From Anoxybacteroides voinovskiense (lineage in GTDB: Bacteria > Bacillota > Bacilli > Bacillales > Anoxybacillaceae), in assembly GCF_014196205.1 (NCBI RefSeq), contig NZ_JACIDE010000005.1, positions 119,721 to 183,720 on the forward strand: 64,000 nucleotides of DNA, in the 5' to 3' direction. This document shows, one piece after another, positions 29,664-41,722 of the stretch (position 1 is the stretch's first letter; the number at the start of each line of letters is the position of its first letter). A model generated the notes under the pieces. It worked only from the letters and a program-made list of their open reading frames with translations. It was not told the origin of the DNA and searched no databases. A program made the translations under genes and the position numbers.

Positions 29664-31445
29664 ATGTTTGGAAGGACGTATTATTGTGGTGAAGTTAGCG
29701 AACAAGCAGTTGGCGAAAAAGTGACGTTAAAAGGATGGGTACAACGACGTCGCGACCTTGGTGGATTGATTTTCATTGACTTGCGCGATCGCACGGGCAT
29801 TGTACAAATTGTTTTTAGCCCAGATGTATCGGAAGAAGCGTTACGTATTGCGGAAACGATTCGCAGTGAATATGTGCTAGACGTCGAAGGAACGGTTGTG
29901 CGCCGTGAAGCAGGACAAGTAAACCCAAATTTAGCAACAGGCACTATTGAAGTGCATGTTGAGCGCGTAACGATTTTAAACGAAGCGAAAACGCCACCGT
30001 TTACGATTGCCGATGACACAGACGTTGCCGAAGATGTGCGTTTAAAATATCGCTACTTAGATTTGCGCCGCCCGGTGATGTTCCAGACGTTTAAAATGCG
30101 CCATCAAGTGACGAAGGCGATTCGCGACTTTTTAGACGAAGAAGGCTTTTTAGAAGTAGAAACACCAATTTTGACGAAAAGCACGCCAGAAGGAGCGCGC
30201 GACTATTTAGTGCCAAGCCGAGTGCATCCAGGAGAATTTTATGCGTTGCCGCAATCGCCGCAAATTTTTAAGCAGCTATTAATGGTCGGCGGTTTTGAGC
30301 GTTATTATCAAATTGCCCGCTGTTTCCGCGACGAAGATTTGCGGGCAGACCGCCAGCCGGAATTTACCCAAGTCGATATTGAAACATCGTTTATGAGCCA
30401 AGAAGAAATTATCGCGATGGTCGAGCGAATGATGGCGCGCGTCATGAAGGTGGCGAAAGGAATCGACGTCCCGCTTCCGTTCCCGCGCCTGTCGTACGAC
30501 GAAGCGATTGCTCGGTACGGCTCGGACAAGCCGGACACGCGTTTTGGCATGGAATTAGTCGATGTGTCTGAACATGTGAAAACAAGCGGCTTTAAAGTGT
30601 TTGCGAGCGCGGTAGAAACCGGCGGTCAAGTAAAAGCAATTAACGTAAAAGGGGCGGCAGACAAATATTCCCGTAAAGATATTGACGGCTTGACCGAATT
30701 TGTTTCCCGTTACGGTGCGAAAGGACTGGCATGGCTAAAAGTCGAAGAAGACGGGTTAAAAGGGCCAATTGCGAAATTTTTCACCGAAGCAGAACAAGAA
30801 AACTTTATGCAAGCGCTCGCTGCGGAAATAGGGGACTTGCTTTTATTTGTGGCGGATAAAAAGACGGTCGTTGCCGATGCGCTCGGAGCGTTGCGGCTGA
30901 AGCTTGGCAAAGAATTAAAACTCATCGATGAAACAACATTCCATTTCTTATGGGTTACGGACTGGCCGCTGTTAGAATACGATGAAGAAGAAGGACGCTA
31001 TTATGCAGCGCACCATCCGTTTACGATGCCGGTGCGCGAAGACTTAGAAAAGCTTTCGACCGACCCAGCTTCGGTTCGCGCCCAAGCGTACGACCTTGTG
31101 TTAAACGGCTATGAGCTAGGCGGCGGCTCGCTCCGGATTTTTGAGCGCGACGTGCAAGAAAAAATGTTCCAAGTGCTCGGATTTACGGAAGAAGAAGCGC
31201 GTGCGCAGTTCGGCTTTTTACTAGAGGCGTTTGAATACGGCACTCCGCCGCACGGTGGGATTGCGCTCGGGCTAGATCGTCTTGTCATGCTTTTGGCAGG
31301 GCGCACGAACTTGCGCGATACGATCGCTTTCCCGAAAACGGCAAGCGCAAGCTGCTTGTTGACCGATGCACCGAGCGAAGTGAGCGAAAGCCAGCTCGAA
31401 GAATTGCATTTAGCGGTCAAAACAGAAAATGTTAGCCGTGTGTAA
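29664..31445 (+). CDS. aspS: Aspartyl-tRNA synthetase
   Basis: Class II synthetase charging tRNA-Asp (or tRNA-Asn as well if it is non-discriminating; not decidable here). The 593-residue bacterial-type enzyme has an OB anticodon domain ([19 protein letters not shown]), motif 2 [19 protein letters not shown], the bacterial GAD insertion (about 290-415) and motif 3 [23 protein letters not shown] precedes the ATG. It is co-transcribed with hisS under the T-box. Confidence 0.97.
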   Translation: MFGRTYYCGEVSEQAVGEKVTLKGWVQRRRDLGGLIFIDLRDRTGIVQIVFSPDVSEEALRIAETIRSEYVLDVEGTVVRREAGQVNPNLATGTIEVHVERVTILNEAKTPPFTIADDTDVAEDVRLKYRYLDLRRPVMFQTFKMRHQVTKAIRDFLDEEGFLEVETPILTKSTPEGARDYLVPSRVHPGEFYALPQSPQIFKQLLMVGGFERYYQIARCFRDEDLRADRQPEFTQVDIETSFMSQEEIIAMVERMMARVMKVAKGIDVPLPFPRLSYDEAIARYGSDKPDTRFGMELVDVSEHVKTSGFKVFASAVETGGQVKAINVKGAADKYSRKDIDGLTEFVSRYGAKGLAWLKVEEDGLKGPIAKFFTEAEQENFMQALAAEIGDLLLFVADKKTVVADALGALRLKLGKELKLIDETTFHFLWVTDWPLLEYDEEEGRYYAAHHPFTMPVREDLEKLSTDPASVRAQAYDLVLNGYELGGGSLRIFERDVQEKMFQVLGFTEEEARAQFGFLLEAFEYGTPPHGGIALGLDRLVMLLAGRTNLRDTIAFPKTASASCLLTDAPSEVSESQLEELHLAVKTENVSRV

Positions 31446-31477
31446 CGTGTGTCACGAAAAAGTAACAAATCTGTTCG

Positions 31478-31506
31478 TTGAAAAGGCATGCAAAGTGTGC
31501 TATGAT
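31478..31506 (+). promoter_or_regulatory. Promoter for 6S RNA
   Basis: TTGAAA and TATGAT are separated by 17 bases, starting 33 bases after the aspS stop. Transcription would begin close to 31513. Confidence 0.8.
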
Positions 31507-31512
31507 ACATTC

Positions 31513-31745
31513 AAGCATAGTCCTGATGTGTTCGTCGTATAACCTTATTGTTTTGACCGAACAATAAGTTATACGGGAGTCCGGAGTTTTCAAGCGGCGT
31601 ACATGCCTCTGTTCGAGGACGTGCAATGGTTGAAACAGGGCACCCACCTGCTGGGAGCGGGTTCAAAACGAAGGCATCGACGGCACGATTGGGACTTCAA
31701 CCTCCGAATGAATCCCTTATGTGAAGCACATGCTTTACATAAGGG
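31513..31745 (+). ncRNA. ssrS: 6S RNA
   Basis: 6S RNA binds the housekeeping RNA polymerase by mimicking an open promoter. Recognised by the firmicute 6S pattern: 5' strand AGTCCTGATGTGTTCGTCG, a hairpin of GTATAAC...GTTATAC closed around TTATTG/CAATAA, then GGGAGTCCGGAGTTTTC, the conserved ACAGGGCACCCACCTGC region, and the 3' strand TGGGACTTCAACCTCCG that pairs back with the front. It has its own promoter and terminator in the aspS-tcdA gap. Ends are approximate; the mature RNA is probably about 195 nt. Confidence 0.9.
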
Positions 31746-31752
31746 TTTTTGT
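31714..31752 (+). terminator. Terminator of 6S RNA
   Basis: Stem CCCTTATGT / ACATAAGGG enclosing a second AGCA.TGCT pairing, followed by TTTTTG. Confidence 0.88.
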
Positions 31753-31840
31753 TTTGTCAAGAAAAAATCCGATTGAAATACTTACTTTAATCGTGTAGGA
31801 TAGTAGCGGTACAAAAATGATACATGTGATGGAGGGTGTC

Positions 31841-32605
31841 ATGCTGCATCAGTTTTCACGCAATGAATTGGCGATTGGAAAAGAAGGATTAGAGAAGTTA
31901 AAAAAAGCAACCGTCGCTGTATTAGGGATTGGCGGCGTCGGTTCGTTTGCGGTGGAGGCGCTCGCGCGTTCGGGCGTCGGTCGGCTTGTGCTCGTCGATA
32001 AAGACGATGTCGACATTACGAACATTAACCGGCAAATCCATGCGCTTCTTTCAACCGTTGGTCAACCGAAAGTGGAGTTAATGAAAGAACGTATTGCTGA
32101 CATTAATCCCGCATGCGAAGTGATTGCGCTGAAAATGTTTTATACGGAAGAAACGTACGAACAATTTTTTAGCTATGGCTTAGATTTTGTTATTGACGCT
32201 TCCGATACGATTACGTATAAAATCCATTTAATGAAAGAATGTTTAAAACGAAACATCCCGATCATTTCAAGCATGGGCGCAGCCAACAAAATGGATCCAA
32301 CTCGCTTCCGCATCGCCGATATTTCGAAAACACATACTGACCCGATTGCGAAAGTAATCCGGACGAAATTACGGAAAGAAGGAATTAAAAAAGGAATTCC
32401 AGTCGTGTTTTCCGATGAGAAGCCAGTCGTTATTCGCGAAGAAGTGCGCAAAGAAGTCGGCAATGACAAAGCGACGATTCGCAAGGCGAAAATGCCGCCA
32501 TCTTCCAACGCGTTCGTGCCGTCCGTCGCTGGACTGATTATGGCTTCTTACGTCGTTCGCGAGCTGTTAAAAGACGTAAAAATTTACCGCGTGGGCGAAG
32601 AATAA
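31841..32605 (+). CDS. tcdA: tRNA threonylcarbamoyladenosine dehydratase
   Basis: TcdA (YrvM) cyclises t6A at position 37 of ANN-decoding tRNAs to ct6A using ATP. ATG 31841 is chosen after GGAGGGTGTC; an in-frame ATG eight codons earlier has no ribosome site. The 254-residue E1-like protein has the nucleotide site VLGIGGVGSFAVEALARSG, DKDDVDITNINRQIHA, and the tail SVAGLIMASYVVRELL. There is no catalytic-cysteine domain of ubiquitin E1 enzymes, as expected for TcdA. Position after aspS agrees with yrvM. Confidence 0.94.
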   Translation: MLHQFSRNELAIGKEGLEKLKKATVAVLGIGGVGSFAVEALARSGVGRLVLVDKDDVDITNINRQIHALLSTVGQPKVELMKERIADINPACEVIALKMFYTEETYEQFFSYGLDFVIDASDTITYKIHLMKECLKRNIPIISSMGAANKMDPTRFRIADISKTHTDPIAKVIRTKLRKEGIKKGIPVVFSDEKPVVIREEVRKEVGNDKATIRKAKMPPSSNAFVPSVAGLIMASYVVRELLKDVKIYRVGEE

Positions 32606-32610
32606 GCAAC

Positions 32611-32643
32611 AAGGGCTTGTCGAAATAGACAGCCCTTTTTTTG
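32611..32643 (+). terminator. Intrinsic terminator after tcdA
   Basis: Stem AAGGGCTTGTC / GACAGCCCTT with one bulged T, loop GAAATA, then seven T. Confidence 0.88.
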
Positions 32644-32737
32644 TGCGGAAAAGAAACAAAAATACGTCGCAAGCCGTAGAAAAAATATGACGGAAGTATG
32701 TGATAGAACAACGTGTAAGCCATTACGATAAAGATAG

Positions 32738-32766
32738 TTGAAAAAAACGGTAACATCAAGTATAGT
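32738..32766 (+). promoter_or_regulatory. Promoter for the RND exporter gene
   Basis: TTGAAA and TATAGT with a 17-base spacer, about 80 bases before the start codon, leaving room for an operator in the leader. Confidence 0.7.
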
Positions 32767-32777
32767 CATAATATAAC

Positions 32778-32813
32778 GACCGTTCAGTCATGACGATTTA
32801 AGAACAAACGGTC
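32778..32813. promoter_or_regulatory. Possible repressor operator before the RND gene
   Basis: GACCGTT (32778) and its inverse AACGGTC (32807) lie just downstream of the promoter; CGTTCAGTC and CGGTCAGTC also form near-direct repeats. The adjacent TetR gene is a natural candidate to bind here. The 22-base gap between the halves is wide, so the exact operator is uncertain. Confidence 0.45.
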
Positions 32814-32846
32814 AGTCTACATATGACAAGAGAAAGGAAGGGAACA

Positions 32847-35800
32847 ATGAATTTTTTAACACGGTTTAGCTTAAAAAATGCGGTTGCGGTGTTTATTATT
32901 TCATTTCTGCTCATTTTAGGAGGACTGTATTCGTTTTCCTCTTTAAAAGTCGATTTATTGCCGAACATCGAGTTTCCGCAGCTATCGATTGAAGTCGTCT
33001 ATCCAGGTGCTTCTCCTGAAGACATTAACGAGCAAGTTACGTCGAAGCTAGAAGAAAAATTGAAATCGATTGACGGCATTAAAAAAATGCAAAGCTCTTC
33101 TTATGAGAGCATCTCCATTATTAACCTTGAATTTCCGTTCCATACCGATATGAACGACATGGAGCGGCAAGTCGATACGATCATTAAAGATACAAAACTT
33201 CCAGACAACGTACAGACGAAAATTAACCGTTTTTCGTTCGGGACATTCCCGATTTTTAACATTTCGCTCTTTGCCAAGCAAGGGGTTGATTTACAAAAAG
33301 TATTAGAACAAGACGTTATTCCAGAGTTGAACAAAATTAACGGCATTAACTCGGTATCGGTCGGTGGGCTGAAAGAGGAAATTGTCCAAATTACGATCGA
33401 CAAACAAAAAGCGGCACGAGCAGGGCTTTCGTTATCGCAAGTAAAAGACCAAATTAACGAAAAGTTTTTGTCGTTCCCAGCTGGAAATGTGAATACCGAT
33501 ACGTTACAAATTCCAGTGCGTGTGCAAGAAAAGCTCGATACTGTCCAAGCGCTTGAGAACATGACATTAACGTCGCCGCTGGCACAAACGACGACACCGG
33601 CGTTCCAAGGACGGATGATGCAGGCTACGCCACCGCTAAAGCTAAAAGATATCGCAACAATTGAAACGATTACAGACCAGCCGGAAAAAACACGTTACGA
33701 TTTAAAAGAGTCACTGTCCATGGCAGTGACGAAAAAACAAGATGCCAACACGGTCGAAGTGGCAGATAAAGTGATGAAGGTATTAAACGCCCATAAAGAT
33801 CAATTCCATTATGCCATCGGCTTTGATTCGGCAGAAGGGATTAAAAAATCGGTCGAATCGCTTGTGCGGGAAGGATTGTTAGGCGCATTGTTTGCGTCGA
33901 TTGCCGTGCTCGTCTTTTTACGAAACGTGCGGGCAACGATCATTGCGATTATCTCCATTCCACTCTCTTTAATCGTCGCGTCGATTTTCTTATACCGCTT
34001 AGATATATCGCTAAACGTGATGACGCTCGGTGGTATGGCGGTCGCCGTTGGCCGCGTGGTGGACGACAGCATCGTTGTCATTGAAAATATTTTCCGCCGC
34101 GTCCGAAAATCGAAAACAGGCATGAGCGATGAACTTGTGCAAGATTCGACGAAAGAAATTTTAAAAGCGATTACGTCTTCGACGATTACGACCGTTGTCG
34201 TCTTTTTACCGCTCGGATTTGTCGGCGGCATTACGGGTGAATTTTTCTTGCCATTTGCTTTAACGATCGTTTTCTCGCTCTTTTTATCGCTTATCGTCGC
34301 TGTGACAATCGTGCCAATTTTAGCGAAATTTTCGTTTAAAAAAGTGCCTCCAGAAGAAAAAGAAGGCGCATTGCAACGGTTTTACGGGCGCGTCATTGCT
34401 TGGGCGCTCAATCATAAAGTGATTGTCTTAGCATTATCTGTCGTTCTTCTTGTCGGTTCGTTTGCGCTCGTTCCGAAGCTTGGGTTTACGTTTTTGCCGA
34501 ACGAAGAGCAAAAGACGCTTGTCGCTAGCATTGAACTACCATCTTCTACGTCGCTTGCAAAAACGAACGACGTGTCGTTGAAAATAGAAAAAATGTTTGC
34601 TGACCAACAAGAAATTAAAGATGTGACAGCAGGCGTCGGAAGCCGCGATTTCCGTACAGGACTGAAACGGTCAAACCAAGCGAACTATTTCATTCGCTTA
34701 AAAGAAGGTGTCAACGTCACACGCTTTATTAAAACGCTTGAGAAAAACATGCAGTCGATTGTCGATGAGGAAGCAAAAGGGACGAAAGTCGGCGTGCAGG
34801 AACTTAGCTCTGGTGGACCGCCTTCGAACAACAATGTCAATATTGACTTATATTCAACCGATCTTGCATCATTACAAAAAGCAGCAAAAAATGTCGAAAC
34901 CTATATGAATAAGCGGAAAGACTTAAAATATGTAACAAACAACTTTGCCGATCAGCAAAAACAAGTCGTTGTCCAAATCGATCCAGAAAAAGCAGCGGAG
35001 TACGGTGTGTCTGGATTCCAAGTACTCGGGACGATTGCCGATGCGACAAGACCGGTTCAAGTAGGAACGCTCAAACTCGATGGAATTGACCGCACAGTGC
35101 AGTTGTCGTACGACAAAGGAATAGATTCCGTGGATGCGTTAAAAAATACGCTTCTTTTCACAAAACGTGGTCTTGTTCCCGTTTCGGCGATTGCGGACGT
35201 AAAAGAAGTGAATACGTATACGTCGATTCAAAAATTGGACGGAAAAGTATTTGCTCGTGTATCGGCGCAAATTGTCGGGGACAACATCCAAAAAGTGACT
35301 CAAGATGTCATTAACGACGTGAAAAAAGAAGTGGAACTTCCAAAAGGCGTTTCGTTTGAAGGTGGCGGCGGCAGCGACGACACCGTAGAAACGTTCCAGC
35401 AACTTGGTCTCGCGATGGTTGTCGCGATTGGGCTTGTGTATATTACGATGCTGATTACGTTTGGAAAAGCAAGAATTCCGTTCATTATTTTGTCCGCTTT
35501 AATTTTCGTGCCAATTGGCTCGTTACTCGGCTTGTATGTCGCTCATGAACCGATGTCGGTGAGCGTCATGATTGGGCTATTAATGCTAATTGGAATTGTG
35601 ACGACAAATGCGATTGTACTTGTTGATCGGATCGGACAAAACCGTGAACAAAAAGGAATGGCGGTGCGCGATGCCCTAATTGAAGCGGGAAAAACGAGAT
35701 TGCGCCCGATTTTGATGACGGCGTTTGCGACGATTACTGCGCTTATTCCACTGGCGCTCACGAAAGCATCGGGAACGTTGATTTCGAAAGGTCTAGCGAT

Positions 35801-35909
35801 TACGGTCATCGGTGGGTTAACGTCATCGACGTTATTGACGCTCGTTATTATCCCGGTGATGTACGAACTATTTTTCTTCCGTCAAGTGAAAAAAGAACGA
35901 AACGCATAA
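32847..35909 (+). CDS. RND-family efflux transporter, SwrC/YerP type
   Basis: A proton-driven exporter of the AcrB/HAE1 superfamily; the B. subtilis relative SwrC (YerP) exports surfactin and gives acriflavine resistance. ATG 32847 follows AAAGGAAGGG; 1020 residues. Twelve membrane helices are expected, with a helix at 10-30 (NAVAVFIISFLLILGGLYSF), the periplasmic-type porter start KVDLLPNIEFPQLSIEV, and the proton-relay segment GGMAVAVGRVVDDSIVVIEN in helix 4. No membrane-fusion or outer-channel gene is nearby, as expected in a Gram-positive. A TetR gene follows. The substrate is unknown. Confidence 0.9.
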   Translation: MNFLTRFSLKNAVAVFIISFLLILGGLYSFSSLKVDLLPNIEFPQLSIEVVYPGASPEDINEQVTSKLEEKLKSIDGIKKMQSSSYESISIINLEFPFHTDMNDMERQVDTIIKDTKLPDNVQTKINRFSFGTFPIFNISLFAKQGVDLQKVLEQDVIPELNKINGINSVSVGGLKEEIVQITIDKQKAARAGLSLSQVKDQINEKFLSFPAGNVNTDTLQIPVRVQEKLDTVQALENMTLTSPLAQTTTPAFQGRMMQATPPLKLKDIATIETITDQPEKTRYDLKESLSMAVTKKQDANTVEVADKVMKVLNAHKDQFHYAIGFDSAEGIKKSVESLVREGLLGALFASIAVLVFLRNVRATIIAIISIPLSLIVASIFLYRLDISLNVMTLGGMAVAVGRVVDDSIVVIENIFRRVRKSKTGMSDELVQDSTKEILKAITSSTITTVVVFLPLGFVGGITGEFFLPFALTIVFSLFLSLIVAVTIVPILAKFSFKKVPPEEKEGALQRFYGRVIAWALNHKVIVLALSVVLLVGSFALVPKLGFTFLPNEEQKTLVASIELPSSTSLAKTNDVSLKIEKMFADQQEIKDVTAGVGSRDFRTGLKRSNQANYFIRLKEGVNVTRFIKTLEKNMQSIVDEEAKGTKVGVQELSSGGPPSNNNVNIDLYSTDLASLQKAAKNVETYMNKRKDLKYVTNNFADQQKQVVVQIDPEKAAEYGVSGFQVLGTIADATRPVQVGTLKLDGIDRTVQLSYDKGIDSVDALKNTLLFTKRGLVPVSAIADVKEVNTYTSIQKLDGKVFARVSAQIVGDNIQKVTQDVINDVKKEVELPKGVSFEGGGGSDDTVETFQQLGLAMVVAIGLVYITMLITFGKARIPFIILSALIFVPIGSLLGLYVAHEPMSVSVMIGLLMLIGIVTTNAIVLVDRIGQNREQKGMAVRDALIEAGKTRLRPILMTAFATITALIPLALTKASGTLISKGLAITVIGGLTSSTLLTLVIIPVMYELFFFRQVKKERNA

Positions 35910-35914
35910 AAGAT

Positions 35915-35945
35915 AGGCTGGCTCAAACCGAGTCAGCCTCTTATG
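35915..35945 (+). terminator. Terminator after the RND gene
   Basis: Ten-bp stem AGGCTGGCTC / GAGTCAGCCT (one G-U pair), loop AAACC, followed by only a short CTTAT tract, so read-through into tetR is possible. Confidence 0.65.
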
Positions 35946-35987
35946 CTATAATAAAATGAGGAAACTAGTGATAAGGAAGGGACAACG

Positions 35988-36860
35988 TTGAGCAAAAAAG
36001 AAACGATTATTCAAGCAGCGATGAAGTTGTTTGCCGAAAAAGGGTATCACGCCACATCCATGCAAGAAATTGCCGAACAAAGCGGGATGGCGAAAGGCTC
36101 GATTTACAACTATTTTAAATCAAAAGAGGAAATTGCCCTTTCGATTTTTCGCTACCATTATGACATGTTGTTTCAAAAGCTAGAACAAGTAGCAAACGAC
36201 GCCACATTGTCTGCAAGGGAAAAGTTTGAAAAACAGCTGATGCTGCAAATTGAAGAATTTGTACGGCGGAAAGAACTTGTCGGAATGCATATGGGGGAAC
36301 AAGCAGCGAAAATTAACGATGAAGTACACCAACTTGTGTTTCGTATTCGTGCGCAGACGATTAACTGGTATAGAAAAGCGATTATCGATATGTATGGGGA
36401 GAGCGTGCGTCCATTTGCGCTTGATTGTGCGACGATGCTTAACGGTATTATGAAAGAATATATGTTTTACATGGCAATCGAAAAAAAAGAGCTGCGTTAT
36501 TCATCGCTCGCACCGTTTATGTTGCGGCGGCTCGATGCGATGGTGGCAAGCTTTACAACAAACGATGCTCCGCTTTTAACCGATGAATTAATGCAAGATT
36601 ACTTAAACGTAGAACAACACGAGAAAGAAAACGACCGAAAGCAAATTGTTGCGTATCTTGAGGAAATTTTACAAAAGCTACAACAGGACGAGTTGGTAAA
36701 ACGCGACGTCATTCATTCGCTAAAGACGTTAAAGGAAGAGTTTTTGCAGCCGGAAAACGCAAGGGAATTTATGGCGGAAGCGCTTCTCATGTATTTAGAA
36801 AAGCAACGACTCCCGCATTGGCAGGAAGTAGCCGCTGCTATTCGCCGCTATTTTGCGTAA
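35988..36860 (+). CDS. TetR-family transcriptional regulator
   Basis: A 290-residue repressor. The N-terminal DNA-binding domain (about 5-50: IIQAAMKLFAEKGYHATSMQ, then GMAKGSIYNYFKSKEEI) is a clear TetR helix-turn-helix; the ligand domain is longer than usual, with about 80 extra residues at the C-terminus. TTG start after AAGGAAGGG. An extended -10 (TGCTATAAT at 35944) lies between the RND terminator and this gene. It probably controls the RND gene upstream; that is inferred from position and the putative operator. Confidence 0.9.
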   Translation: MSKKETIIQAAMKLFAEKGYHATSMQEIAEQSGMAKGSIYNYFKSKEEIALSIFRYHYDMLFQKLEQVANDATLSAREKFEKQLMLQIEEFVRRKELVGMHMGEQAAKINDEVHQLVFRIRAQTINWYRKAIIDMYGESVRPFALDCATMLNGIMKEYMFYMAIEKKELRYSSLAPFMLRRLDAMVASFTTNDAPLLTDELMQDYLNVEQHEKENDRKQIVAYLEEILQKLQQDELVKRDVIHSLKTLKEEFLQPENAREFMAEALLMYLEKQRLPHWQEVAAAIRRYFA

Positions 36861-36889
36861 CAGAGCTTTCTGTTTTGGAGGTGGGAACA

Positions 36890-38164
36890 TTGCAAGAACC
36901 GCTCGCTGTTCGCATGCGTCCGCGTACGATTGATGAAATTGTCGGACAAGCACATATCATTGGGCCTGATACAGCATTATACAAAATGATTCATAACGGC
37001 TACGTTCCGTCGCTGCTATTGTATGGAGAACCAGGCGTCGGGAAAACGTCGCTAGCGTATGCGATTGCCGGGACGGTGAATCGCGAATTTTTTGCGTTAA
37101 ATGCCACGACATCAGGAAAAAAAGAAGTGGAGGAAATTGTTGCCGCCGCCAAAATGGTCGGCAACGTCATTTTGTTTATTGATGAAATTCATCGCTTTAA
37201 TAAAGCACAACAAGACTATTTGTTGCCGAACGTCGAAAGCGGGCTCATTACGCTTATTGGCGCAACGACGGAAAACCCGTTTCACGAAGTCAATCCAGCC
37301 ATCCGCAGCCGCTGCGGGCAAATTAAACAGCTAAAGCGGCTAACGCGTGAGGAAATCATCGTGCTGTTGAAGCGAGCGCTACAAGACAAAGCGCGCGGGC
37401 TTGGATCACTTTCTGTTGATATCGACGAACGTTTTTTGCAGCTAATTGCTGACGGGACAAACGGCGATGCCCGTTCTGCTCTCCAAGCGTTAGAAGCGGT
37501 CGTATACGCTGCTAGGCAAAAAGACGGGCGCATCGTCGTCGATGAACAGCTCGTGCTCGATTGCGTCGAAAAGAAAGGATTTTCTCATGATAAAAAAGGC
37601 GATACGTATTATTCGCTGTTGTCCGCCTTCCAAAAAAGCGTTCGCGGCAGCGACGTCGATGCTGCGCTTCATTATTTGGCAAGACTATTAGAAGGAGGAG
37701 ACGTCGCGGCGATTTGTCGCCGGCTGCTTGTCATTGCGTATGAAGACATTGGCTTAGCGAATCCGTTTTTAGGAGTGAAAGTGAATGCCGCCATTCAAGC
37801 AGTAGAGCGGCTTGGTTTGCCGGAAGCGCGCATTCCGCTTTCTGTCGTCACCGTGGAATTATGTCTATCGGCTAAATCTAACTCCGCTTACAAAGCGCTC
37901 GACAACGCGATTGCCGATGTGCAATCAGGGAAAATTGGCGACATTCCTGCACATTTAAAAGATGCGCACTATGACGGAGCAAAAGTGCTCGGGCACGGAA
38001 AAGGGTACCTATATCCGCATGATTACCCAAACAGTTGGGTATTGCAACAATATTTACCGAAAGAATTAGAAAATGTGCAATATTACTATCCGAAAGAAAA
38101 CGGCGAGGAAAAGCATTATGCGAAAGTGTACAGCCGGCTGTGTGAGTTAAGGCACAAGCAATGA
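36890..38164 (+). CDS. rarA: Replication-associated recombination protein A (RarA/MgsA)
   Basis: RarA is an AAA+ ATPase of the clamp-loader group acting at stalled replication forks. TTG 36890 is used because GGAGGTGGG lies seven bases upstream; a longer reading would overlap the TetR gene by 43 bases. The 424-residue product shows RMRPRTIDEIVGQ, Walker A GEPGVGKTS, Walker B FIDEIHRFNKAQQD, sensor GATTENPFHEVNPA and the C-terminal YLYPHDYPNSWV typical of the family. Corresponds to yrvN before cymR in B. subtilis. Confidence 0.95.
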   Translation: MQEPLAVRMRPRTIDEIVGQAHIIGPDTALYKMIHNGYVPSLLLYGEPGVGKTSLAYAIAGTVNREFFALNATTSGKKEVEEIVAAAKMVGNVILFIDEIHRFNKAQQDYLLPNVESGLITLIGATTENPFHEVNPAIRSRCGQIKQLKRLTREEIIVLLKRALQDKARGLGSLSVDIDERFLQLIADGTNGDARSALQALEAVVYAARQKDGRIVVDEQLVLDCVEKKGFSHDKKGDTYYSLLSAFQKSVRGSDVDAALHYLARLLEGGDVAAICRRLLVIAYEDIGLANPFLGVKVNAAIQAVERLGLPEARIPLSVVTVELCLSAKSNSAYKALDNAIADVQSGKIGDIPAHLKDAHYDGAKVLGHGKGYLYPHDYPNSWVLQQYLPKELENVQYYYPKENGEEKHYAKVYSRLCELRHKQ

Positions 38165-38180
38165 AGGAAGCAAAAAAGTA

Positions 38181-38189
38181 TGGTATAAT
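38181..38189 (+). promoter_or_regulatory. Extended -10 for cymR
   Basis: TGGTATAAT at 38181 is a good extended -10 about 50 bases before the cymR start. No good -35 is visible. Confidence 0.5.
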
Positions 38190-38237
38190 GGTTTGCGATT
38201 GTTTTCTAGACGGGTAATACGCGGTAGGGGGAATATG

Positions 38238-38654
38238 ATGAAAATTTCAACAAAAGGCCGATATGGGTTAACGATTATGATTGAATTAGCGAAAAAATAC
38301 GGGGATCGCCCGATTTCATTAAAATCCATTGCCCAAGCGCACGGTTTATCCGAGCATTATTTAGAGCAGCTCGTGTCGCCGCTTCGCAACGCTGGGCTTG
38401 TGAAAAGCATTCGTGGGGCGTACGGCGGTTACGTATTAACGGACCATCCATCCAAAATAACAGCTGGTGATGTCATTCGTGTATTGGAAGGACCGATTAG
38501 CCCGGTCGAAGGACTAGAGGAAGAAGAACCAGCAAAGCGAGAATTATGGATTCGCATTCGTGATGCGGTACAAGAAGTGCTTGATAGCACTACACTGGAA
38601 GACTTGGCGAAATATAGCGACGGCAATAGCGAGTCCTATATGTTTTATATTTAA
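38238..38654 (+). CDS. cymR: Cysteine metabolism repressor CymR (Rrf2 family)
   Basis: CymR represses cysteine and sulfur genes together with CysK, which senses O-acetylserine. The 138-residue protein (MKISTKGRYGLTIMIELAKK; LSEHYLEQLVSPLRNAGLVK; IRGAYGGYVL) is very close to what is known of B. subtilis CymR, and it lacks the three cysteines that hold Fe-S clusters in IscR-type Rrf2 proteins. Second ATG (38238) is preferred over 38235 for spacing to AGGGGG. It precedes iscS as in B. subtilis. A likely target operon is at 59.5-63.3 kb. Confidence 0.95.
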   Translation: MKISTKGRYGLTIMIELAKKYGDRPISLKSIAQAHGLSEHYLEQLVSPLRNAGLVKSIRGAYGGYVLTDHPSKITAGDVIRVLEGPISPVEGLEEEEPAKRELWIRIRDAVQEVLDSTTLEDLAKYSDGNSESYMFYI

Positions 38655-38676
38655 ATCGTGAGAAAGGAGAATGTCG

Positions 38677-40944
<2,268 letters not shown>

Positions 40945-40946
<2 letters not shown>

Positions 40947-40975
40947 AACCTCAACTCTTGGCGGAGTTGGGGTTT
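40945..40975 (+). terminator. Hairpin after mnmA
   Basis: Stem AAACCTCAACTC / GAGTTGGGGTTT (with one mismatch or wobble), loop TTGGCG. T run after it is poor (ATCGTTAT), so efficiency is uncertain. Confidence 0.6.
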
Positions 40976-41040
40976 ATCGTTATAGCAAACTAGACATTCT
41001 TCGGCAATGCGTACTTATGATATAATGAGGAGTGAAAAAG

Positions 41041-41706
41041 ATGGAAAATAAAAATGCGCTAGGCATTCAATATATGCAGGAAGGAAAGTATGAAGAAGCG
41101 GTGAAATGTTTTCATGAGGCGATTGAAGCCAATCCTCATGACCCGGTCGGCTACATTAATTTTGGAAATGTATTAGCGGCGGCCGGCGAAGAAGACAAAG
41201 CGATCCGCTTTTTTAAAAAGGCGCTTTCGCTTGATGAGCAGGCGGCGACGGCGTATTACGGGCTCGGTTCGATTTATTACAACCAGAAGCAGTTTGCTAA
41301 AGCGAAAGACATGTTTGAACAGGCGGTGCAAAAAGGGCTGAACGACAGCGACGCCTTTTTTATGCTCGGCATGTCGCTTATGTTTTTAGAACAGCCGCGG
41401 CTTGCGTTGCCGTATTTACAGCGCGCGGTAGAACTGAATGAAGATGATGCCGAAGCACTGTTTCAGCTCGGGCTTTGTTTAGCGCAGCTTGAGTTTGTGG
41501 ATGAAGCGATCCGTTATTTAGAACGAACGATTGCGTTAGATGACCAGCATGCCGACGCCTGCTATAACTTAGGGGTGGCGTATGCGTACAAAGAAGAGGC
41601 GCAAACAGCGCTCGACTGGTTTACAAAAGCGCTTTCGATTCAGCCAGATCATTTGTTGGCAGGGCACGGAAAAAAGCTGATGGAAAAAGCGCTCGGACAA
41701 CGATAA
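41041..41706 (+). CDS. TPR repeat protein (YrrB-like)
   Basis: A 221-residue protein made almost entirely of tetratricopeptide repeats (about six, for example GKYEEAVKCFHEAIEANPHD, EEDKAIRFFKKALSLDEQAA, QFAKAKDMFEQAVQK, FVDEAIRYLERTIALDDQHA). Such proteins are protein-binding scaffolds; the partner is unknown. ATG 41041 follows GAGGAGTG, with TATAAT at 41021 as a probable -10. It lies between mnmA and recD2, the place of yrrB in B. subtilis. Confidence 0.9.
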   Translation: MENKNALGIQYMQEGKYEEAVKCFHEAIEANPHDPVGYINFGNVLAAAGEEDKAIRFFKKALSLDEQAATAYYGLGSIYYNQKQFAKAKDMFEQAVQKGLNDSDAFFMLGMSLMFLEQPRLALPYLQRAVELNEDDAEALFQLGLCLAQLEFVDEAIRYLERTIALDDQHADACYNLGVAYAYKEEAQTALDWFTKALSIQPDHLLAGHGKKLMEKALGQR

Positions 41707-41722
41707 AAGGTAGGGATTCCCA

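Noticed and set aside
31549..31577. The GTATAAC/GTTATAC stem after aspS read as the aspS terminator
   Set aside because: It lacks a T run and is an internal hairpin of 6S RNA; the true terminator is at 31714-31752.
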